A stretch of 64,000 nucleotides of DNA from Marinomonas polaris DSM 16579 (GTDB lineage: Bacteria; Pseudomonadota; Gammaproteobacteria; Pseudomonadales; Marinomonadaceae), in assembly GCF_900129155.1 (NCBI RefSeq), contig NZ_FQVF01000002.1, forward strand, positions 310,001 through 374,000, given 5' to 3'. Position numbers and translations under genes: made by a program. This document shows positions 1 to 9,271 of this stretch, piece by piece. The notes beneath the pieces are model-generated. The model was not told the origin of the DNA, ran no database searches, and saw nothing but the letters and a program-made list of their open reading frames with translations. How positions within the stretch are numbered: position 1 is the stretch's first letter; each line of letters starts with the position of its first letter.

Positions 1-2071
1 TATCCGCAATCAGAACAGATGCTCCAACAGTAATAGGCAGGAATAACTCTAAGATAGAAATATCGAATGAAATGGTCGTAACAGCCAGAAATTTATCTTC
101 GCTAGTAAGGTTGAGCTCTTTTTGCATAGCGTATAAGAAATTCATCAAGGCTTTATGTGAAATTTCTACACCTTTAGGCCGACCCGTAGAGCCTGAAGTA
201 TAGAGGACATAGGCCGGATTGCTTCCTTGAATTGTTAAGCCAGTAGGATGAGAAACATGTTTGTCTAAGGAAATATCTGAATGTGCGTCATCGATTAATA
301 TTATCGGCATATCAACTTTGGGTAACTGTCCAATAGCACCATGGCAGCTGAGTATTAACTTGGGATTGGCATCCTCTACTATGCTGCGAAGGCGCTCTAC
401 TGGAAAGTCAGGATCCAGTGGTAAATACGCAGCTCCAGCTTTTAGTGTACCCAACAAAGCGACTAGCATGTCCGTATTACGTGTTAGTGCAATAGCAACT
501 AAATCGCTTGGGCAAACTTGTTCTTGTATCAGCTTATTTGCCCAAGCATTAGAAAGTGCATTAAGTTCTGAATAGTTTAAAGTGTTTTGTCCAGAGGCTA
601 CTGCAATGGCTGTTGGAGTACTGATTACTTTAGCATTAAATGCTTCGACTACGGATTGTTGTGGAATAGAGCATGCCGTATCGTTCCATACATGCAGAAT
701 TTTGTAGCGCTCACTTTCTGACAATAATGTTGCCTTACTTATAGGGTTGGCAGGTGCCAATACCATTGCGTCTATCAGGCGTTCAAACTGTGCTAAATGG
801 TTTTCTAGTTCATGTTCTGTGTAACGTGTAGGGTTAGCGTCAAACTCTACTTTTAAACCATTGTTGTCGTGTCTGTCGAAGATAAAAACGGTAAGATCGT
901 CGATCAAGGCATTACTTAGGTTATGCAGCGAGGTCGAGCAATTTCCGAATGTTAAGTCATAATTAAAAGGTTCAATGTTAACTCCTAGCGAGGCAATTTG
1001 CTGACCAGCAGACATTAACCCCAGCTCACGCTTTAGGTCTTCATAACGATATTGCTGATGACGTAGTGCTCTAAGTACTACTTTAGATACTTGTGTTATT
1101 AACTTTTCCAATGTGATTTCAGTAGATAAACTTAAGCGAATAGGCACAGCGTTTGCCATCATTCCAGGTGTACCACGTTGTAATCGTTGGATTCTTGCAG
1201 TAACAGGCATTGCAAAAACTAAATCATTCGCTCCTGTCATACGATAAAAATACGCAGCCACTAAAGCTATTAGAGTTTGCGGTAGGCTGGCGTTTACTTG
1301 TTGCCCAATGGCAATGAGTTTATTAGTCAATTCTTGAGATAATGTTAGAGGTTTGCGTAGCTGCTTTTTATTCTGAGAATGATCTATTCTCTGAGAAAGG
1401 GACGTGGTTTCGGGTAAGTTGATAAGGTTTTCTAGCCAGTACTGACGATCTTTTTTATAGCGTTTGGAAGATTTGTACGCATGTTCACTTTCGACAAGTG
1501 CAGCAAGAGAGCCAAAAGGATTAGGGCCTGCATCTAGATTGTTTAGTAATGCACTGTATATTTCAGCAAGTCTTAGAGTGAGCAAGTTTCCTCCAAAACC
1601 ATCGAGTGCAACGTGATGGCAACGGTGGTACCAGTAATGATGGTTTTCGCCGAGCTTAATCAAAGCACTACGCCACAAAATATCCCCTGGTTTGGTGAGT
1701 GGCCGCATCATGTCCTCCGTCATCCATTTTATTGCTGTTTGATGCGGGCTTTCTGCAGAACTAACGTCCGATAAAGAGAAATAGCCTTCATCTGTTTGAT
1801 AGATGATCTGGAGGATTTTATCGTCTTCTTCGACGATTCGGCTGCGTATGCAATCAGCTTCACTGATGAGTTGTTTAATAGCGGAAGTAAAATGAACTGC
1901 ATCTATTGCCCCCTTTATTTCAAGGTATTCGGCAATATTAAAGGCGGCACCTTGAGGCGCTAGTTTTTGGGCGATCCATTGTCCACGCTGGGCGGTAGAA
2001 AGGGGTACTGCAAATGATTGTTGAGAAATAGGTTCTTTTGAACCATAGCAATTATTATGACTTTTAATCAT
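1..2071 (-). CDS. Catechol-type NRPS, 5' part (C-A visible), runs off the left edge
   Basis: Open reading frame of about 690 residues read on the minus strand with no stop before base 1, so the C-terminal part lies outside the window. The start is an ATG at 2069-2071 preceded by AGGAG. The first 440 residues or so are a condensation domain with HHVALDG near residue 150. It begins the protein, as in EntF/DhbF, where the first C domain accepts an aryl group from a carrier protein. An adenylation domain follows with the core YTSGSTGRPKG near residue 620 and FDISILELF near the edge. The visible pocket positions (235, 236, 239) read D-I-L, which is how glycine codes such as that of DhbF begin, but three positions are not enough to assign a substrate. 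It is the likely last gene after the uptake/exporter genes to its right, and it is distinct from the larger NRPS at 18-25 kb. Confidence 0.9.
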   Translation of the reverse strand, partial: MIKSHNNCYGSKEPISQQSFAVPLSTAQRGQWIAQKLAPQGAAFNIAEYLEIKGAIDAVHFTSAIKQLISEADCIRSRIVEEDDKILQIIYQTDEGYFSLSDVSSAESPHQTAIKWMTEDMMRPLTKPGDILWRSALIKLGENHHYWYHRCHHVALDGFGGNLLTLRLAEIYSALLNNLDAGPNPFGSLAALVESEHAYKSSKRYKKDRQYWLENLINLPETTSLSQRIDHSQNKKQLRKPLTLSQELTNKLIAIGQQVNASLPQTLIALVAAYFYRMTGANDLVFAMPVTARIQRLQRGTPGMMANAVPIRLSLSTEITLEKLITQVSKVVLRALRHQQYRYEDLKRELGLMSAGQQIASLGVNIEPFNYDLTFGNCSTSLHNLSNALIDDLTVFIFDRHDNNGLKVEFDANPTRYTEHELENHLAQFERLIDAMVLAPANPISKATLLSESERYKILHVWNDTACSIPQQSVVEAFNAKVISTPTAIAVASGQNTLNYSELNALSNAWANKLIQEQVCPSDLVAIALTRNTDMLVALLGTLKAGAAYLPLDPDFPVERLRSIVEDANPKLILSCHGAIGQLPKVDMPIILIDDAHSDISLDKHVSHPTGLTIQGSNPAYVLYTSGSTGRPKGVEISHKALMNFLYAMQKELNLTSEDKFLAVTTISFDISILELFLPITVGASVLIAD

Positions 2072-2239
2072 TTGTTTGCTCCTGCAAAAAACGTCATCCA
2101 TGTTAGAACTGTGATTATTATGTCCTAAATATTTACTTAAATTAACATAAGTTGATTTTATAATTAAGTCTATTAAATAAAATTTACATATATATGAATA
2201 TATAAATTGAAAAGTATTTTTATTTTTTAAATTGCAGTC
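2072..2239. promoter_or_regulatory. AT-rich gap upstream of the first NRPS
   Basis: 168 bp between the MFS gene and the NRPS gene, both on the minus strand. The part from about 2110 to 2232 is nearly pure A/T. I see no convincing 7-1-7 Fur box and no terminator hairpin, so the NRPS may have its own promoter here or be read through from the genes to the right. Confidence 0.35.
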
Positions 2240-3478
2240 TCAACTAGAAAAAGCAATATTTTTGTTTTTGATGTGACTAGTTACTTGCAGAAAAAGCAGT
2301 ACGCCTGACAGGATTCCAAAGCCTGCTAGCCCTGACCAAATCCAACCATGATTTATATTTGTCGAAGATAATAGCCAACCTGTGCTGATGTTGCCTATAA
2401 AAGCGTATAGACCACCTACACAAGAATACAAACCATAATGACTACCTAATTCCTTAGCAGAGCAAAATTTAGGGACATAAGCACCTAACAGTGGAAACAC
2501 TAACATCGAGCCGAGGCTAAAAAAGACTGCACAAATTATGAAAGATAAGGCTGGTAGCCACTGCAGGCTAAGGTTGAGCCATAGGTAGCTGGATCCCATA
2601 ATCGCCATGCCTAATCCTATACCTCGAGCCGTTCCCAAGTGTGACTCAACGAAACGGCTTACGGGCATTTGCATTAAGACGCCCATAATAGAAGATGTCG
2701 CGAAAACCCAAGTAATGATACTGACGTCCTGAGTGACTACACGGATTTCATGTGGAACGGCAATGTATAGTTGGTGGAATAGTAATTGATACACAGAAGC
2801 GCATAATATGAATCGCATAAAGGATTTGTTGCTGAGCATTTGTCCCCATTGCTTCCAGAATTTCGAATGAGCGTGCGTCGTATTTTTTTGTGATTCCAAT
2901 TCAGGTAGAAAACGCCACTGAATAATGAGTAGTAAAGTAAATAACCCTGCAGAAACGACACCAACTAAAGCAAAATCGACGTAGAGTAGAGACAAACCTA
3001 CTAGTGGTCCTAGCAGCATTCCTGCTTCTGATGTGAGGCTTTGTAAGGCGAAAACTTTATCTCTGGCTTTTTGTTCTGGGTATTCAGATGCCAAATAAGC
3101 TTGGCTGCTCGGTGTAAAAAGTGCGCCAGCAAGACCAGAAAAAAATGCTCCTAATATTAGTATGGGAATAGTCTGCCCAACTCCTAATAAGGTGAACCCA
3201 ATGATACGAACGGCACAACCCAATAGAATAAGGCGCTTGTAGCCTAATCTGTCACCTAAAGTACCACCTACTAAAAACATGCCTTGCTGGCTTAATACTC
3301 TAAGTCCAATAATTAAACCAACATACCAACCGCTGATACCCAAGTTATGCTGTAGGTGATCCGCTAGATAAGGCAGCAACATGTAAAAGCCAAGATTGAA
3401 AGTGAAGCCGTTTATCACCAATACTCGTCCCGCAGGAGAGAGTAATTGCCAATCTTTTATCAGATGTTTCGAAAGCAT
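2240..3478 (-). CDS. MFS transporter, probable siderophore exporter
   Basis: 412 residues with about twelve hydrophobic segments and the MFS signature between segments 2 and 3 (GGTLGDRLGYKRL, near residues 72-84). The family is the drug:proton antiporter type (MdtH-like), not the EntS type found twice elsewhere in this window. Its place between a siderophore ABC uptake operon and an NRPS gene on the same strand suggests export of the NRPS product or an intermediate. That role is inferred from context only. It lies 80 bp after the ABC ATPase gene and 168 bp before the NRPS gene. No strong ribosome site is visible before the ATG at 3478. Confidence 0.8.
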   Translation of the reverse strand: MLSKHLIKDWQLLSPAGRVLVINGFTFNLGFYMLLPYLADHLQHNLGISGWYVGLIIGLRVLSQQGMFLVGGTLGDRLGYKRLILLGCAVRIIGFTLLGVGQTIPILILGAFFSGLAGALFTPSSQAYLASEYPEQKARDKVFALQSLTSEAGMLLGPLVGLSLLYVDFALVGVVSAGLFTLLLIIQWRFLPELESQKNTTHAHSKFWKQWGQMLSNKSFMRFILCASVYQLLFHQLYIAVPHEIRVVTQDVSIITWVFATSSIMGVLMQMPVSRFVESHLGTARGIGLGMAIMGSSYLWLNLSLQWLPALSFIICAVFFSLGSMLVFPLLGAYVPKFCSAKELGSHYGLYSCVGGLYAFIGNISTGWLLSSTNINHGWIWSGLAGFGILSGVLLFLQVTSHIKNKNIAFSS

Positions 3479-3558
3479 GGTGTGGTTGATTTAAGCCTTA
3501 ATAAAATAATAATGTTAAGCAAGTGTTTGGTTGTTGTGATTCACTTTGACTAGGATGT

Positions 3559-4398
3559 TTAGAAAGCACCTTCTGCGACTTTTATTGCTTGCTCTTTTGG
3601 TTCTTTGTTCTCGATGATTGAAGTAGCTGCGCGATTGTTTCGGATGGTTCGAACAAAAGGAATGCCTGCGGCGTCTTTTGTAATATCAGCCTCAACGTTA
3701 TAAACATTTTTTACTAGCGATGGTGTGAGTATGTTGTTTGGGTGACCGGTGGCAATTAACTTTCCATCTTTAAGAACCAGTAAATTATCGGCATATTGAG
3801 CAGCAAGATTTAAGTCGTGAAGCACCATGATGGTGATCCAACCTTGTTCCTTTGTTTGAGCATCTAGATGATCAAGAAGGACATGCTGAAAATGCAGATC
3901 CAACGCGCTGACTGGTTCGTCTAACATGAGTATTTGGGGTTTTCTCATTAAGGCTTGAGCAAATAAAATCATTTGGCATTGGCCGCCACTGAGCTTATTT
4001 ACTGGGCGATTCGCTAGATGCAAGAGACCAATTTTATCAAGAGCAGATAAAGCTTCTTTAATAACACTATCGTCTAATCGAAAACCTAGAGCATTTAATT
4101 GACCAAGTAGAACCACTTCTAAAACACTTAACTCTACATCAAGACGAATGTCTTGAGGCATATAGCCAAATTGCTTACGCCAGCGTGATAATTGTTTGCG
4201 TTGTAAGGTTTCGTTTGCAAAAGTTATCTCACCTGATTTGGTGTGAATATCGCCAAACAAGGTTTTTAATAACGTGCTTTTACCTGTGCCGTTTGGCCCA
4301 ATAATGACGTTGACCTTGCCAGATTCTAGAGCAAATGACATGTCTTTTGCTAAAACAAGATCATCTATAACAACATTGAGATTGTTTACTTGTAGCAT
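3559..4398 (-). CDS. Iron-siderophore ABC transporter ATPase (FecE/FepC family)
   Basis: 279-residue ATP-binding subunit that would power import of a ferric siderophore across the inner membrane. Walker A is GPNGTGKST (near residue 34), the ABC signature is LSGGQ, Walker B is ILMLDEP, and a switch histidine follows in VLHDLN. Length and motif order fit the FecE/FepC/BtuD group. A C-terminal extension of about 25 residues (ENKEPKEQ and following) is polar and not part of the fold. The gene follows the permease gene with only 3 bp between them, so the two are surely co-transcribed and form one importer with a binding protein from the two genes to the right. Confidence 0.93.
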   Translation of the reverse strand: MLQVNNLNVVIDDLVLAKDMSFALESGKVNVIIGPNGTGKSTLLKTLFGDIHTKSGEITFANETLQRKQLSRWRKQFGYMPQDIRLDVELSVLEVVLLGQLNALGFRLDDSVIKEALSALDKIGLLHLANRPVNKLSGGQCQMILFAQALMRKPQILMLDEPVSALDLHFQHVLLDHLDAQTKEQGWITIMVLHDLNLAAQYADNLLVLKDGKLIATGHPNNILTPSLVKNVYNVEADITKDAAGIPFVRTIRNNRAATSIIENKEPKEQAIKVAEGAF

Positions 4399-4401
4399 AA
4401 G

Positions 4402-5454
4402 TTAGCGCCTTTTACCCAGAATCAGCCAGAAGAAGAAAGGCACACCAATAATAGCGGTGACAATGCCTATTGGAAAGAGAGCACCAGGAACGATAACTTT
4501 AGATAACACTGATGCACTAGAAAGCAAAAATGCCCCAATGATGAAAGACAAGGGTAAGAAAAAACGCTGATCTTCTCCAACCAAAATCTTGGCAATATTG
4601 GGTGCGACTATGCCGACAAAGCCAATAATGCCAACAAAACTGGTTACGGTTGCGGTCATAACGGCAACGATTAACAAGGTTCGCAAGCGCAGTCGAGTAA
4701 TGTTGACTCCGAGACTTTTGGCTCGCTCCTCTCCCAAGCGTAATGCGGTCAGTTTCCATGCGTCACGTATTAAAAAGAACATGCAGACAACGGTAACACT
4801 TATGATAATTGAAAGATTAGACCAAGAGGCTTTTGATAAGCTGCCGAAGAGCCAAAATAGGATTTGTTGGCTGAGTTCTGGTGAAGACACAAATTGTACG
4901 AGAGACAGCAAAGACTGAAAAAGGAACAGTAACGCGATACCCGCCAATATAAGCTGACCTGAACTGATGTGTCTCATGGTTGCCAATGCGAATAAAAATG
5001 CCGCCGCCAACATGCAACAAACAAAGGCTCCTAACGGAACCGCAATATTAGTATTTAATCCCAATGAATCAAAATACAGCATCAAAGCGGCACCAAATCC
5101 CGCTGCGGCTGCCATCCCCAAAGTGTACGGGCTTGCCATGGAGTTATTGAGTAGGGTTTGCATTTCTGCGCCACCGACGCCTAATACACCACCAACAACG
5201 ACGGCCATAATAGCAATAGGTAGACGCAAGCTGGACACAATGACTTGTGTTGTCGGATCGACTTCTACAGGGAAACCAATAAGGTTTAGTAAGGCATTGG
5301 CGACGTCTTTTACATTGAGTAAAGACGGGCCAGTTGCGACATCTAAAATAAAAGAAAAAACAAGAATGATCAGTAGGATGCTTATAACTGACCAACGACG
5401 CTTTTCGCTACGTCGTTGGCTTGAAACCGCATCAGAAATTAAGGCTGATTGCAT
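4402..5454 (-). CDS. FecCD-family iron-siderophore permease
   Basis: 350 residues, mostly hydrophobic, with the FecCD family hallmarks RLPIAIMAVVVGG, a GAEMQTLLNN-type segment, and the cytoplasmic coupling region LGEERAKSLGVN that contacts the ATPase. Only one permease gene is present in this operon, so it probably works as a homodimer (as BtuC does), unlike the FepD/FepG heterodimer at 32-34 kb. It is placed 29 bp after the binding-protein gene and 3 bp before the ATPase gene. The substrate is not determined by the sequence; the neighbourhood points to a catechol siderophore. Confidence 0.93.
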   Translation of the reverse strand: MQSALISDAVSSQRRSEKRRWSVISILLIILVFSFILDVATGPSLLNVKDVANALLNLIGFPVEVDPTTQVIVSSLRLPIAIMAVVVGGVLGVGGAEMQTLLNNSMASPYTLGMAAAAGFGAALMLYFDSLGLNTNIAVPLGAFVCCMLAAAFLFALATMRHISSGQLILAGIALLFLFQSLLSLVQFVSSPELSQQILFWLFGSLSKASWSNLSIIISVTVVCMFFLIRDAWKLTALRLGEERAKSLGVNITRLRLRTLLIVAVMTATVTSFVGIIGFVGIVAPNIAKILVGEDQRFFLPLSFIIGAFLLSSASVLSKVIVPGALFPIGIVTAIIGVPFFFWLILGKRR

Positions 5455-5483
5455 AGGTATGAATTCATCATGGTCGATGAATA

Positions 5484-6584
5484 TTACTCCGTTATTTGGG
5501 CGGTAAAGGTGCCTGTCGGTACAACAGGTAAATATTTTTTGTAGAAATCTAGATATTCTTGTTCTGGGTTTATGTCTTCAAATAAACTTGGGTACATAGA
5601 TTTAGCCATGAATTGAACCATGGAAGCATCTAAGATAGTACGAGAGGCACCTTGGTATATGCCATATACTCGGCCATTTTTCACTGCTGGCATTTGTTCC
5701 CATCCAGTACGTTTTTTATAACCTGCTAAACGAGCTTCAGCTAGCTTCCTATCTACGCCTTGGCCCATTGCTATCGCATTACCTGTCATGCCAGATTCTG
5801 TTCCTGCAAGGAAAACAACGTCAGGTCGTGAGGCTAGCACTTGTTCAGGATTCATTGTTCCCCACCATTCAACAAATGGTGTGGCAATGTTATCGCCTCC
5901 CAACATGTTAATAACAGCACCCCACATGTTTTTTCCATAAGTGAAGCTGTATTGGCTTGGGCCTTTATTGCCAAATTCAACATAAGTGCGTGGCTTTGGT
6001 AATTTTGCGGTTTTTATGCGTTGTAGGGTCGATTCTATCGTATGTTGGTAGTCATCTGCTATTTCTTGAGCACGTTTTTCTTGTCCAGTTAATGCCCCAA
6101 TAATTTGAGTACTTTTAACATGACGCTCTAATGTTTGAGCGTTGTAATCGATAACAACTATTGGAATTCCTGCGCTCTCTAAGCGTTCAACATCGGTACC
6201 AAGTCCTTGATATTGCCAATCGGCTAACAAAATAACGCTAGGCTTAAGACTAATGACTTTTTCAATAGAGAACGTTTGCGCTTCTACCTCACCAACGTCA
6301 GGAATTTCTTTTAATGAAGGGCGGTAGTTTGTATAAAGGTTCCAACTTGCTGGACGCCATCCTTCCCATGTATCACGAGAAATACCTACCACATTATCTA
6401 ATGCGCTTTCTGTTCCTATTGCTATGTAATCTTCGGCGTAGAACCCTAGAATTACTCTCTGGGCTGGCAAGTCAACTTCCACTTTTCGGCCTAAAACGTC
6501 ATCAATGATAGTCATTTTTGCCTGAGCTAATCCAGCAAAAACGGACATTCCTAACATCAAAATAAACACAGCACATCGATTCAT
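5484..6584 (-). CDS. Periplasmic siderophore-binding protein, copy 1
   Basis: 366 residues counted from the ATG at 6582-6584. An in-frame start 66 bp further upstream would put about 22 polar residues before the signal peptide, so the inner one is preferred; AGAGA precedes it. The signal peptide ends near AQA, giving a soluble periplasmic protein rather than a lipoprotein. The body is a FecB/BtuF-type binding protein (cluster A-1) starting DVLGRKVEVDLP, with the usual pattern VISLKPSVILLADW. It is the first gene of the operon with the permease and ATPase. It is about three-quarters identical by eye to the next gene upstream. A Fur-like site lies at 6599-6613. Confidence 0.9.
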   Translation of the reverse strand: MNRCAVFILMLGMSVFAGLAQAKMTIIDDVLGRKVEVDLPAQRVILGFYAEDYIAIGTESALDNVVGISRDTWEGWRPASWNLYTNYRPSLKEIPDVGEVEAQTFSIEKVISLKPSVILLADWQYQGLGTDVERLESAGIPIVVIDYNAQTLERHVKSTQIIGALTGQEKRAQEIADDYQHTIESTLQRIKTAKLPKPRTYVEFGNKGPSQYSFTYGKNMWGAVINMLGGDNIATPFVEWWGTMNPEQVLASRPDVVFLAGTESGMTGNAIAMGQGVDRKLAEARLAGYKKRTGWEQMPAVKNGRVYGIYQGASRTILDASMVQFMAKSMYPSLFEDINPEQEYLDFYKKYLPVVPTGTFTAQITE

Positions 6585-6598
6585 AAAAGTCTCTCTAT

Positions 6599-6613
6599 TG
6601 AGAATGATTTTCG
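6599..6613. promoter_or_regulatory. Candidate Fur box before binding-protein copy 1
   Basis: Scored by hand against the 7-1-7 Fur motif TGATAATnATTATCA, the site TGAGAAT-G-ATTTTCG matches 11 of 14. It lies only about 15 bp upstream of the chosen start codon, so a bound repressor would sit over the ribosome-site end of the leader. Confidence 0.5.
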
Positions 6614-6795
6614 TTTTTTGGCATCTTACGGATAGAGGAGAATTAATCAAGGGTTTTATTGAGACAGAAGGTACATTTAAGATTCATTTCTATGTGTTGT
6701 AAAAAATAGGGCTATATTAGGTTAAAATGTTGAGGATCTTTTACTCATATTTAAGAGACTTCGTTTTCGATTTCCTGCAAAATTCGCGATAAATT

Positions 6796-7896
6796 TTACT
6801 TTGCTACTTGAGCGGTAAAGGTGCCTGTTGGCGTGACAGGTAAATATTGTTTATAAAAATCTAGGTATTCTTGCTCTGGGTTGATGTCTTCAAATAGATT
6901 TGGGTACATAGACTTTGCTATAAAGCGAACCATAGGCGCACCTAAAATAGTACGAGCAGCTCCATGGTATATTCCGTAAACTCGCTGGTTTTTTATTGCT
7001 GGCATTTGCTCCCAGCTGGCACGTTTTGTGAAGCCTTTTAAACGAGACTCAGCCAGTTTTCGGTCAATGCCTTGCCCCATAGCCATAGCATCTCCTTTTA
7101 CTCCAGACTCGGTGCCTGAAAGGAAAATTACCTCGGGATTTGATGCTAATACTTGCTCTGGACTCATCGTGCCCCACCATTCAACAAATGGCGTAGCAAT
7201 ATTATTGCCTCCCAACATGGTTACGACTGCGCCCCACATGTTTTTTCCATATGTGAAGCTGAATTTGCCTGGGCCTTTATTGCCGTATTCTACATAAGTA
7301 CGTGGTTTTACTAAGTTCGCCTCTTTTATGCGTTGTAAGGTGTTTTCTATAGCCAGCTTATATTCGTCTGCGATTTTTCTCGCTCGTTCATTTTGTCCTG
7401 TAAGTTGGCCAATAATCTTCGTGCTTTTAATGTGACGGTCCAATGTCTGTGCGTTGTAGTCAACGACCACTATTGGAATATTAGCGTTTGTTAAACGGCT
7501 AATGTCGGTGCCTAAGCTTTTATATTGCCAGTCGGCTAATAGAATCACGTTAGGTTTAAGGCTGATGACTTTTTCAATAGAAAAAGTTTGTGCCTCTACT
7601 TCACCAACGTCAGGTATGTCCTTTAATGAAGGGCGATAATTTGTATAAAGACTCCAATTTGCGGGGCGCCAGGTTTTCCATGTGTCACGAGAAATTCCGA
7701 CCACTTTATCAAAGGCGGTTTCAGTGCCAATGGCCATGTAATCTTCGGCGTAGAACCCTAAGACTACTTTTTGTGCAGGTAAATCCACTTCCACTTTTCG
7801 ACCTAAAACGTCATTAATGACGGTCATTTTTGCTTGGACTGATTCAGTAAAAAAAGACATCCATAACATAAGAAGAAGCATTGTAGATCGATTCAT
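6796..7896 (-). CDS. Periplasmic siderophore-binding protein, copy 2
   Basis: 366 residues, the same length as copy 1 and collinear with it from the signal peptide (ends VQA) to the shared C-terminal motif PTGTFTAQ. By eye roughly three residues in four are identical, with differences spread along the whole length, so this is an older tandem duplication rather than an assembly artefact. It ends 211 bp before copy 1 begins; that gap holds no hairpin terminator, so copy 2 may be read together with copy 1 and the permease operon or separately from its own promoter. A weak Fur-like site (9 of 14) is at 7912-7926. It may bind a different form of siderophore (monomer versus oligomer); that is a guess. 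Confidence 0.88.
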   Translation of the reverse strand: MNRSTMLLLMLWMSFFTESVQAKMTVINDVLGRKVEVDLPAQKVVLGFYAEDYMAIGTETAFDKVVGISRDTWKTWRPANWSLYTNYRPSLKDIPDVGEVEAQTFSIEKVISLKPNVILLADWQYKSLGTDISRLTNANIPIVVVDYNAQTLDRHIKSTKIIGQLTGQNERARKIADEYKLAIENTLQRIKEANLVKPRTYVEYGNKGPGKFSFTYGKNMWGAVVTMLGGNNIATPFVEWWGTMSPEQVLASNPEVIFLSGTESGVKGDAMAMGQGIDRKLAESRLKGFTKRASWEQMPAIKNQRVYGIYHGAARTILGAPMVRFIAKSMYPNLFEDINPEQEYLDFYKQYLPVTPTGTFTAQVAK

Positions 7897-8035
7897 AAAA
7901 GGCTCTTTTATTAAGAATGATTTTTGTTTCTGTGTGTTCTGTACGGACTAACAATGAATTAACTTTTTAAGGTTCTGCCTACTCTTAATAGTACGCTTAC
8001 GGATAATTTACAAGTCAATCACTCCTCTAATTAAT

Positions 8036-8081
8036 TGCAAGTGATTATCATTACGTTTATATTTGTTGCTAATGGTTATCA
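8036..8081. promoter_or_regulatory. Two Fur boxes upstream of entC
   Basis: Two sites on the 7-1-7 model: 8036-8050 (right half ATTATCA perfect, 11 of 14 overall) and 8067-8081 (12 of 14). Both contain the ten-base word TTATCATTAC, and the two are offset by 31 bp, close to three helical turns, so two Fur dimers would sit on the same face. The second ends 5 bp before the AGGAG of entC. This fits iron-dependent repression of entCEBA. Part of the control may also reach the divergent binding-protein gene starting at 7896. Confidence 0.75.
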
Positions 8082-8095
8082 TTACAGGAGTTTTT

Positions 8096-9271
8096 ATGGA
8101 CGCTACCATTCAAGACTATGCTAGTTCTTTAGCATTGAATCAATCTCAAGATGATTTGTTTTTATTTAATTCCAATTTCAATCTCGTACGTGCAAATGGC
8201 ATTCGTCAGCGACTTACCATTCCAGTTCTTGCTAATACCTTTCATAAAGAAGTTCAAGCTGTTTTTAAAAAAGAGAAAGCTCAAGGGAAGAGCAATCCAA
8301 TTTTGGTTGGAGCTATTCCATTCGATATGAATCAAGCTGCACAACTGGTGGTGCCAGAATGGTTCGAGATAGTAAAGCCTCTAGATCGTACCTTGTCATC
8401 ATTTGTAGATAAGGACTTTGTTCATCATGTGTGTGAGCATAGTTTTGCTCCAAGCCATGTTGATTTTTTAGACATGATAGAGCAGGTGCTGTCTATTTTT
8501 GAACGCGGTCCTTTAAAAAAGGTGGTGTTATCCAAAATACTGAAATTAACCTTAGACAGAAATGTAGACGTTCCTCGTTTATTGGCCAATATCATGGCGC
8601 AAAATCCAAGTGCTTACCATTTTAGTGTTCCGCTTGAAAACAGTATTTTGATTGGTGCTAGTCCTGAATTACTGATTAGAAAACAAGGTAATAAGATATT
8701 TTCCAATCCATTGGCAGGGTCGGCTAAACGTTTTGGTAATGCCGATGCTGATCGACAAGCTGCGAAAAGCCTCTTTAATTCTGCGAAAGACCACTATGAG
8801 CACCGGCTTGTTGTTGACGCGATTCTAGCCTCTTTATTGCCTGTTGTTGAATGCCTTAACGTACGGGAAGAGCCTAGCCTGATTTCAACGCCAACAATGT
8901 GGCATTTATCAACTGATATTGAAGCAACGCTGCCTACTGTAAACCCTCCCTCTGTATTCGATCTTATAAAGCAAATACACCCAACACCTGCAATGTGTGG
9001 CACACCCACCTTACAAGCACAGCGTCATATTGAGGCTCTAGAGCCACACCAACGTGGCTTTTTTAGTGGCTTAGTTGGCTGGTGTGATGCAGAAGGCAAT
9101 GGCGAGTGGGCTATTGCGATACGTTGTGCAGAAGTGTCGGAGAACAAGGTGACCTTATTCGCTGGGGCTGGTGTTGTGCCAGACTCAAACCCAGAAAGCG
9201 AGTGGTTAGAAACTAGCGCGAAAATGCGCACTATGCTAAATGCATTTGGAATAAAGGAAGATGTAATATGA
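8096..9271 (+). CDS. entC: Isochorismate synthase EntC
   Basis: Converts chorismate to isochorismate, the first step of 2,3-dihydroxybenzoate (DHB) synthesis in the cytoplasm. The ATG at 8096 has AGGAG five bases before it and is chosen over an upstream in-frame start at 8063 that falls inside the Fur-site region. This gives 391 residues, the EntC/DhbC size. The chorismate-binding fold is evident: SPELLIRKQG, the NPLAGSAKR segment, SKDHYEHRLVV-like NSAKDHYEHRLVV, HLSTDIEA, and HPTPAMCGTP. The last is the active-site loop usual for isochorismate synthases. The stop overlaps the entE start by ATGA, so translation of the two is coupled. Confidence 0.96.
   Translation: MDATIQDYASSLALNQSQDDLFLFNSNFNLVRANGIRQRLTIPVLANTFHKEVQAVFKKEKAQGKSNPILVGAIPFDMNQAAQLVVPEWFEIVKPLDRTLSSFVDKDFVHHVCEHSFAPSHVDFLDMIEQVLSIFERGPLKKVVLSKILKLTLDRNVDVPRLLANIMAQNPSAYHFSVPLENSILIGASPELLIRKQGNKIFSNPLAGSAKRFGNADADRQAAKSLFNSAKDHYEHRLVVDAILASLLPVVECLNVREEPSLISTPTMWHLSTDIEATLPTVNPPSVFDLIKQIHPTPAMCGTPTLQAQRHIEALEPHQRGFFSGLVGWCDAEGNGEWAIAIRCAEVSENKVTLFAGAGVVPDSNPESEWLETSAKMRTMLNAFGIKEDVI

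Noticed and set aside
1..2071. The first NRPS as a broken gene
   Set aside because: The frame is open to the window edge with intact motifs; it is cut by the window, not by mutation.
4967..5506. Open frame of 179 codons on the plus strand
   Set aside because: It lies opposite the FecCD permease gene, has no ribosome site and no family features; it is a shadow of the real gene.
7912..7926. Fur box before binding-protein copy 2
   Set aside because: Only 9 of 14 positions match; listed as weak in the gene entry but not as a feature.
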